NCBI GenBank assembly: GCA_945898105.1
Contig: CAMDHL010000042.1
Coordinates: 1 to 12,429 of the forward strand
DNA length: 12,429 nucleotides
Source of the DNA: Comamonas sp. lk
Lineage (GTDB): Bacteria; Pseudomonadota; Gammaproteobacteria; Burkholderiales; Burkholderiaceae_C
Direction: 5' to 3'
Position numbers and translations under genes: made by a program. Shown here one piece after another: positions 8,298-12,429 of this stretch. How positions within the stretch are numbered: the first letter of the stretch is position 1; every line of letters starts with the position of its first letter. The notes under the pieces are model-generated. The model was not told the DNA's origin. It saw nothing but the letters and a program-made list of their open reading frames with translations, and searched no databases.

Positions 8298-9275
8298 ATG
8301 CAAGCCGTTACCACCCCCGACTTCATGGTTTTCACCGGAAATGCCAATCCTGGTTTGGCAGCGGAAGTGGCGCGCGACCTAGGCATCAATTTGGGTGCGG
8401 CCAGCGTAGGACGGTTCTCCGATGGTGAGGTCACCGTCGAAATTAATCAAAACGTGCGAGCCCGAGACGTATTTGTCTTGCAAAGTACTTGCGCTCCGAC
8501 CGCTGAAAACCTGATGGAGCTACTGATCATGGTCGATGCGCTCAAGCGCGCCTCGGCCGAACGCATTAGCGCCGTCATTCCGTATTTCGGTTACGCCCGC
8601 CAGGACCGCCGCCCGCGCTCTACCCGTGTGCCTATCACGGCCAAAGTGGTGGCCAATATGTTGCAGGCAGCCGGCGTTTCCAGCGTGCTGACCATGGACT
8701 TGCATGCCGACCAGATTCAGGGCTTTTTTGACATCCCGGTAGACAATATTTATGCCTCCCCGGTGCTGCTGGGTGATTTGCGCCAGAAAAATTATGAAGA
8801 CCTGATCGTGGTTTCGCCCGATGTGGGTGGCGTGGTGCGCGCCCGTGCGCTCGCCAAGCAACTCAACTGCGACTTGGCCATCATCGACAAACGCCGTCCG
8901 CGCGCGAATGTGAGCGAGGTGATGCACGTCATCGGTGAAATCGAAGGCCGCAACTGTGTCGTCATGGACGACATGATCGACACCGCAGGCACGCTGGTCA
9001 AGGCCGCCGAAGTACTGAAAATGCGCGGCGCGAAAAAAGTTTATGCCTATTGCACGCACCCGATATTTTCTGGGCCAGCAATTGAACGTATTACCAACGG
9101 CGATGCCCTGGATGAGGTGGTAGTGACCAACACCATCCCCTTGAGCGCGGCAGCTGCCCAATGCAAGAAAATCCGCCAACTCACTGTGGCACCGCTGATC
9201 GCAGAAACCATTTTGCGCATCGCCAAGGGTGAGTCGGTAATGAGTTTGTTTTCGGATCAGGAAAATCTTTTCTGA
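8298..9275 (+). CDS. prs: Ribose-phosphate pyrophosphokinase (PRPP synthase)
   Basis: Prs transfers pyrophosphate from ATP to ribose-5-phosphate, giving PRPP for nucleotide, histidine, tryptophan and NAD synthesis. The 325-residue protein is a standard class I enzyme, slightly longer than the E. coli one. It shows F-T-G-N-A-N-P at the N-terminus, the F-G-Y-A-R-Q-D-R loop used in ATP binding, [11 protein letters not shown], the S-P-D-V-G-G segment, and the PRPP-binding motif [12 protein letters not shown] (about 221-232). The ATG at 8298 fits the family N-terminus (M-Q-A then P-D-F-M-V-F-T-G), yet its leader is C/A-rich without a Shine-Dalgarno; the next Met (codon 10) has none either. A hairpin with a short T-run follows the gene before rplY. 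Confidence 0.98.
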   Translation: MQAVTTPDFMVFTGNANPGLAAEVARDLGINLGAASVGRFSDGEVTVEINQNVRARDVFVLQSTCAPTAENLMELLIMVDALKRASAERISAVIPYFGYARQDRRPRSTRVPITAKVVANMLQAAGVSSVLTMDLHADQIQGFFDIPVDNIYASPVLLGDLRQKNYEDLIVVSPDVGGVVRARALAKQLNCDLAIIDKRRPRANVSEVMHVIGEIEGRNCVVMDDMIDTAGTLVKAAEVLKMRGAKKVYAYCTHPIFSGPAIERITNGDALDEVVVTNTIPLSAAAAQCKKIRQLTVAPLIAETILRIAKGESVMSLFSDQENLF

Positions 9276-9291
9276 ACGGAGCAAAAAGTGG

Positions 9292-9323
9292 GCGCGCGGC
9301 GGCCTTGTGCCTTGCGCGCTTTT
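9292..9323 (+). terminator. Possible attenuator or weak terminator after prs
   Basis: GCGCGC (9292-9297) can pair with GCGCGC (9314-9319), with GGC/GCC extending the helix inward around an imperfect loop, followed by only four T (9320-9323). The GC-rich stem suggests partial termination or mRNA end protection between prs and rplY. The short T-run and interrupted stem keep confidence low. Confidence 0.4.
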
Positions 9324-9332
9324 GTTAAACCG

Positions 9333-9357
9333 GAGTCACACTGGTCGCGGTGGACTC
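9333..9357 (+). promoter_or_regulatory. Hairpin in rplY leader next to the ribosome binding site
   Basis: GAGTC (9333-9337) pairs with GACTC (9353-9357); after a bulged A (9338), CAC (9339-9341) pairs with GTG (9350-9352), closing an 8-base loop. It ends 4 bases before the CAGGAG Shine-Dalgarno (9361-9366) of rplY. The position would suit translational control, but the structure is predicted by eye and no known regulatory motif was recognised. Confidence 0.4.
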
Positions 9358-9372
9358 TTACAGGAGTAAGTT

Positions 9373-10002
9373 ATGAAATTTGTCGCCTTTGAGCGCGCTA
9401 AGCAGGGCACGGGTGCGAGCCGCCGTCTCCGCATCACCGGACGCACGCCCGGTATTGTGTATGGCGGAACCGCACCGGCCACGCCGATCGAACTGGACCA
9501 CAACGCACTGTGGCACGCCATCAAAAAAGAAGCTTTCCATGCCTCGATTCTGGACATGGAACTTAATGGAACCGAAAGCAAAGTGCTCTTGCGCAATGTG
9601 CAAATGCACCCTTTCAAGCAACTGATTTTGCACATCGATTTCCAGCGCGTGGAAGCCACCACCAAGCTGCAAATGAAAGTGCCCTTGCACTTCAGCGGTG
9701 AAGAAAATTCGCCTGCCGTCAAGCTCGACGCCTGTTTGATCAACCACATCGTCAACGAACTGGAAATCACCTGCCTGCCTGCAGACCTGCCCGAGTTCAT
9801 CGCCGTGGATCTGAGCAACCTGAAGAAAGGTACCTCGTTGCACGTCAATGATATGAGCCTGCCCCAAGGCGTGACGGCAGTCACCCGTGGCAAAGAAAAT
9901 CCGGTCATCGTCTCGGTGGTAACCCCGGTGGCTGAAGTCATTGAAGCGCCCGCCGCTGCAGCACCTGCCAAAGGCAAGGCCGCCGCCAAGCCGAAAAAAT
10001 AA
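9373..10002 (+). CDS. rplY: 50S ribosomal protein L25 / general stress protein Ctc
   Basis: L25 binds 5S rRNA in the large ribosomal subunit. At 209 residues this is the long two-domain Ctc/TL5 type: an N-terminal 5S-binding beta domain (about 1-95, with [15 protein letters not shown] near residue 17-31) and a C-terminal domain (about 96-185), then an Ala/Pro/Lys-rich tail ending K-A-A-A-K-P-K-K. The E. coli form has only the first domain. The ATG at 9373 is supported by CAGGAG six bases upstream. It follows prs at 97 bases, with two candidate hairpins between, and is followed by a strong terminator. The prs-rplY-pth order is common in proteobacteria and fits a translation-related operon. Confidence 0.97.
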   Translation: MKFVAFERAKQGTGASRRLRITGRTPGIVYGGTAPATPIELDHNALWHAIKKEAFHASILDMELNGTESKVLLRNVQMHPFKQLILHIDFQRVEATTKLQMKVPLHFSGEENSPAVKLDACLINHIVNELEITCLPADLPEFIAVDLSNLKKGTSLHVNDMSLPQGVTAVTRGKENPVIVSVVTPVAEVIEAPAAAAPAKGKAAAKPKK

Positions 10003-10028
10003 GAGCCTCCTGGCGCTTTAGCAAAACG

Positions 10029-10051
10029 GGCCCGCGCAAGCGGGCCTTTTT
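10029..10051 (+). terminator. Rho-independent terminator after rplY
   Basis: A perfect 7-base-pair GC stem, GGCCCGC (10029-10035) with GCGGGCC (10040-10046), closes a GCAA tetraloop of GNRA type and is followed by five T (10047-10051). Four A precede the stem (10023-10026), so the element can also work on the other strand. It separates rplY from pth; pth would then need read-through or its own promoter, for which I found only a weak candidate. Confidence 0.85.
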
Positions 10052-10130
10052 GCTGGGGCAGAGGCTTTGCTCTACCATGGCGCACCGCCGCAAAGCGTGC
10101 GGTGCCAAAGCGCATACCGTGAGCCACCGC

Positions 10131-10772
10131 ATGATCAAACTCTGGGTCGGTCTGGGAAATCCGGGCCCGCAATATGAAGATACCCGCCACAACGCGGGCT
10201 TTTGGTTTATCGACGGCCTGGCTAGGCTGTGGAAAACCACGTTGCAGTTCGACCGCAATTACTACGGACTGGTGGCGCGCGTCAGCATCGAGGGCGAAAA
10301 CGTCTGGCTCTTGCAACCGCATACTTTCATGAATTTGTCTGGCAAATCGGTGGGCGCCTTGGCGCGCTTTTTCAAAATCAACCCCGACCAGATATTGATC
10401 GTCCACGACGAGCTGGACTTACCGCCGGGCCAGGCCAAACTGAAATTCGGTGGCAGCCACGCGGGTCACAACGGTTTGCGTGACATCCACGCGCAGCTGG
10501 GCACCGGCGACTACTTGCGTTTGCGTCTGGGCATAGGCCATCCGGGCGACAAGGCCGAAGTAGTGCACTGGGTGCTGAAAAAACCGCTCCTCGATCAGCG
10601 CATCGCCATCGACCAGTGCATAGACCGCGCGCTCACGGCAGTACCGGCTTTACTGGCGGGTGATTTGAACAAAGCCATGCTGCAAATTCACACAAGTGTG
10701 CCGCCACGCCCTAAACTTGCAAAACCTGTGGAGAACGCTGCGCCTAGCGCGCCGCCCGAATCCGCAGCCTAA
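10131..10772 (+). CDS. pth: Peptidyl-tRNA hydrolase
   Basis: Pth cleaves the ester bond of peptidyl-tRNAs that drop off ribosomes, recycling tRNA. From the ATG at 10131 the protein is 213 residues, and catalytic residues fall at the E. coli numbers: N10 (G-L-G-N-P-G), H20 (T-R-H-N-A-G), N68 (F-M-N-L-S-G), D93 (V-H-D-E-L-D) and N114 (G-H-N-G-L-R-D). That agreement is why I choose this start over an in-frame GTG at 10119 or ATG at 10077, which would add a basic, unconserved leader; no start has a strong Shine-Dalgarno. The last 25-30 residues form a Pro/Ala-rich tail beyond the enzyme core. It lies 128 bases after rplY, behind a strong terminator. Confidence 0.97.
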   Translation: MIKLWVGLGNPGPQYEDTRHNAGFWFIDGLARLWKTTLQFDRNYYGLVARVSIEGENVWLLQPHTFMNLSGKSVGALARFFKINPDQILIVHDELDLPPGQAKLKFGGSHAGHNGLRDIHAQLGTGDYLRLRLGIGHPGDKAEVVHWVLKKPLLDQRIAIDQCIDRALTAVPALLAGDLNKAMLQIHTSVPPRPKLAKPVENAAPSAPPESAA

Positions 10773-10775
10773 GCC

Positions 10776-10803
10776 CAGGTGCCGCAGAGCACCGGCCTGT
10801 TTT
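10776..10803 (+). terminator. Weak terminator-like hairpin after pth
   Basis: CAGG (10776-10779) pairs with CCTG (10796-10799), helped by inner CC/GG pairs, and is followed by four T (10800-10803). A competing helix, GGTGC/GCACC (10778-10782 with 10789-10793), is also possible. Both are short, so partial termination is the most that can be claimed. Confidence 0.35.
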
Positions 10804-10828
10804 GTTAAGAATGCATCAGGGAGGACGC

Positions 10829-11276
10829 ATGCGTCATTTTTCTATTTCCGGGATTGCGCTCGCTATGGCCTGCGCGCAGTTACCGGCCCAAACTTTGTAC
10901 CGCTGTGGTACTGAATACCGCGACACACCTTGCCCGAGTGGTTTGGCTGTGGACTTCCGCGATCCACGCACAGCGGCGCAAAAATCCGAGGCACAAAGCC
11001 TGACGGCCAAAGAGGGTGCCTTAGCCCAGCAGATGGAGAAGGCGCGTCTGCATTCCGAGGCGGTGACGGCCAAGCACTTGCAGGCCCAGGCGCAAAGAGA
11101 GGCCGCACAAGAGAAAAAGCGGGCTACCGATGGCAAAGCCGCAGATCGCGCGAGGCATACCGAGGAACCTGTGGTGCTGAAGGCCCACAAAACGCAGCGC
11201 CCGGATGTGTTTACCGTGCGCAGCGCCAAGCCGCATAAAGATACCTCGCCTGCGGCGACGACGCCCAAGAGCCCTT

Positions 11277-11278
<2 letters not shown>
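10829..11278 (+). CDS. Small exported DUF4124-type protein, function unknown
   Basis: The 149-residue protein starts with a signal peptide (residues 1-21, M-R-H-F-S-I-S-G-I-A-L-A then A-Q-L-P-A-Q), so it is probably periplasmic. Directly after it, L-Y-R-C-G-T-E-Y-R-D-T-P-C-P resembles the N-terminal DUF4124 pattern (Tyr-Arg/Lys, then Tyr-x-Asp-x-Pro), with two cysteines (C26 and C35) that could form a disulphide. The rest is low-complexity, Ala/Gln/Lys/Glu-rich and helical (about 50-110), possibly coiled coil, with a basic Thr/Pro/Ser-rich C-terminus. The ATG at 10829 is preferred over an in-frame ATG at 10811 because AGGGAGG (10818-10824) is 4 bases upstream and the signal peptide then starts properly. 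DUF4124 proteins have no established role. It is the last gene of the plus-strand block and converges with the ferredoxin gene. Confidence 0.85.
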
Positions 11279-12059
<781 letters not shown>

Positions 12060-12063
<4 letters not shown>

Positions 12064-12429
12064 GGCTGCGCTCCTGCGGGGTTGGCTAAAGTCGGGCTCG
12101 TGGGCGGGTGGCCTGCAATCGCCATCGCGGCGGTAGTTTGCGATATGGCGGCTAGTGGGCGCAGCACATGGGCGTGTACCGCGCCGGCTTTAAGGTGCCG
12201 ATGCAGCGTCCAACCCAGCGCGCCGAGCGCCTCGGCGCCCCAGGCTGTGGGCGCTTCCAAATAAACTTGGCCGTTGGGCGCAATCGCTTTGCGCGCAGCG
12301 GTAAGCGCGCTTTCCCACAGATTAGAGGCAAAGGGTGGATCGAGAAAAATCAGATGCAAACTGCCCGCTACAGCGTGCCGTAAGGCGGCCAGCCCATCGC
12401 CGCGGTGAATCGCGACGGCTTGCGCGTCT
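12060..12429 (-). CDS. rsmD: 16S rRNA (guanine966-N2)-methyltransferase RsmD, C-terminal part
   Basis: RsmD methylates G966 of 16S rRNA in the 30S subunit using S-adenosylmethionine. Only the C-terminal 122 or so codons are visible; the frame stays open to the right edge, so the AdoMet-binding N-terminal part lies outside. The catalytic D-P-P-F motif is preceded by L-H-L-I-F-L as expected for the family, and a G-D-G-L-A-A-L segment lies upstream of it. The last 35 residues are Ala/Pro/Thr-rich and look like an unconserved tail. The stop codon overlaps the coaD start. The call rests on the D-P-P-F context plus the coaD neighbour. Confidence 0.9.

Noticed and set aside
10050..10078. TTGCTG-N17-TACCAT as a promoter for pth
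   Set aside because: Only three of six and four of six matches; it overlaps the terminator T-run, so the TTG is explained otherwise. Kept only as a weak possibility.

Overview
The window is ordinary, gene-dense bacterial chromosome. Protein families, gene order and high-GC codon use point to a betaproteobacterium of the Burkholderiales. A Comamonadaceae member (Rhodoferax/Polaromonas-like) is my best guess from protein resemblance alone, not from a search. There are fourteen protein genes (two cut by the window edges) and one tRNA. No gap between genes exceeds about 210 bases even with the tRNA gap counted whole, and I see no mobile element, prophage, CRISPR array or integrase.

Layout. (1) 1-3016, plus strand: the 3' end of nadK (NAD kinase), recN (SMC-like break-repair ATPase) and rapZ (P-loop/RNA-binding adaptor), nearly touching and probably one transcript. 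(2) 3020-4884, minus strand: mutM and mutY, the two DNA glycosylases of the 8-oxoguanine (GO) repair system, in one overlapping operon that converges on rapZ. (3) 4945-11278, plus strand: an exported TPR protein of unknown function, lolB (outer-membrane lipoprotein receptor), ispE (isoprenoid kinase), tRNA-Gln(TTG), prs (PRPP synthase), rplY (ribosomal protein L25/Ctc), pth (peptidyl-tRNA hydrolase) and a small exported DUF4124-type protein. The core lolB-ispE-tRNA-Gln-prs-rplY-pth order is a known proteobacterial arrangement. (4) 11310-12429, minus strand: rsmD (partial), coaD and a 2[4Fe-4S] ferredoxin, an operon read toward the DUF4124 gene.

How they work together. The left half joins cofactor supply and genome maintenance. 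The middle is envelope and isoprenoid biogenesis, then a translation/nucleotide block (tRNA, PRPP, L25, peptidyl-tRNA recycling). The right end joins rRNA methylation, CoA synthesis and Fe-S electron transfer.

I do not see a convincing undescribed system. The points worth a second look are regulatory or small: a perfect extended -10 promoter inside ispE, a hairpin next to the rplY ribosome binding site, a C-rich leader without Shine-Dalgarno before prs, the uncharacterised TPR protein translationally coupled to LolB, rapZ away from PTS genes, and start-site peculiarities of the TPR gene and mutM.
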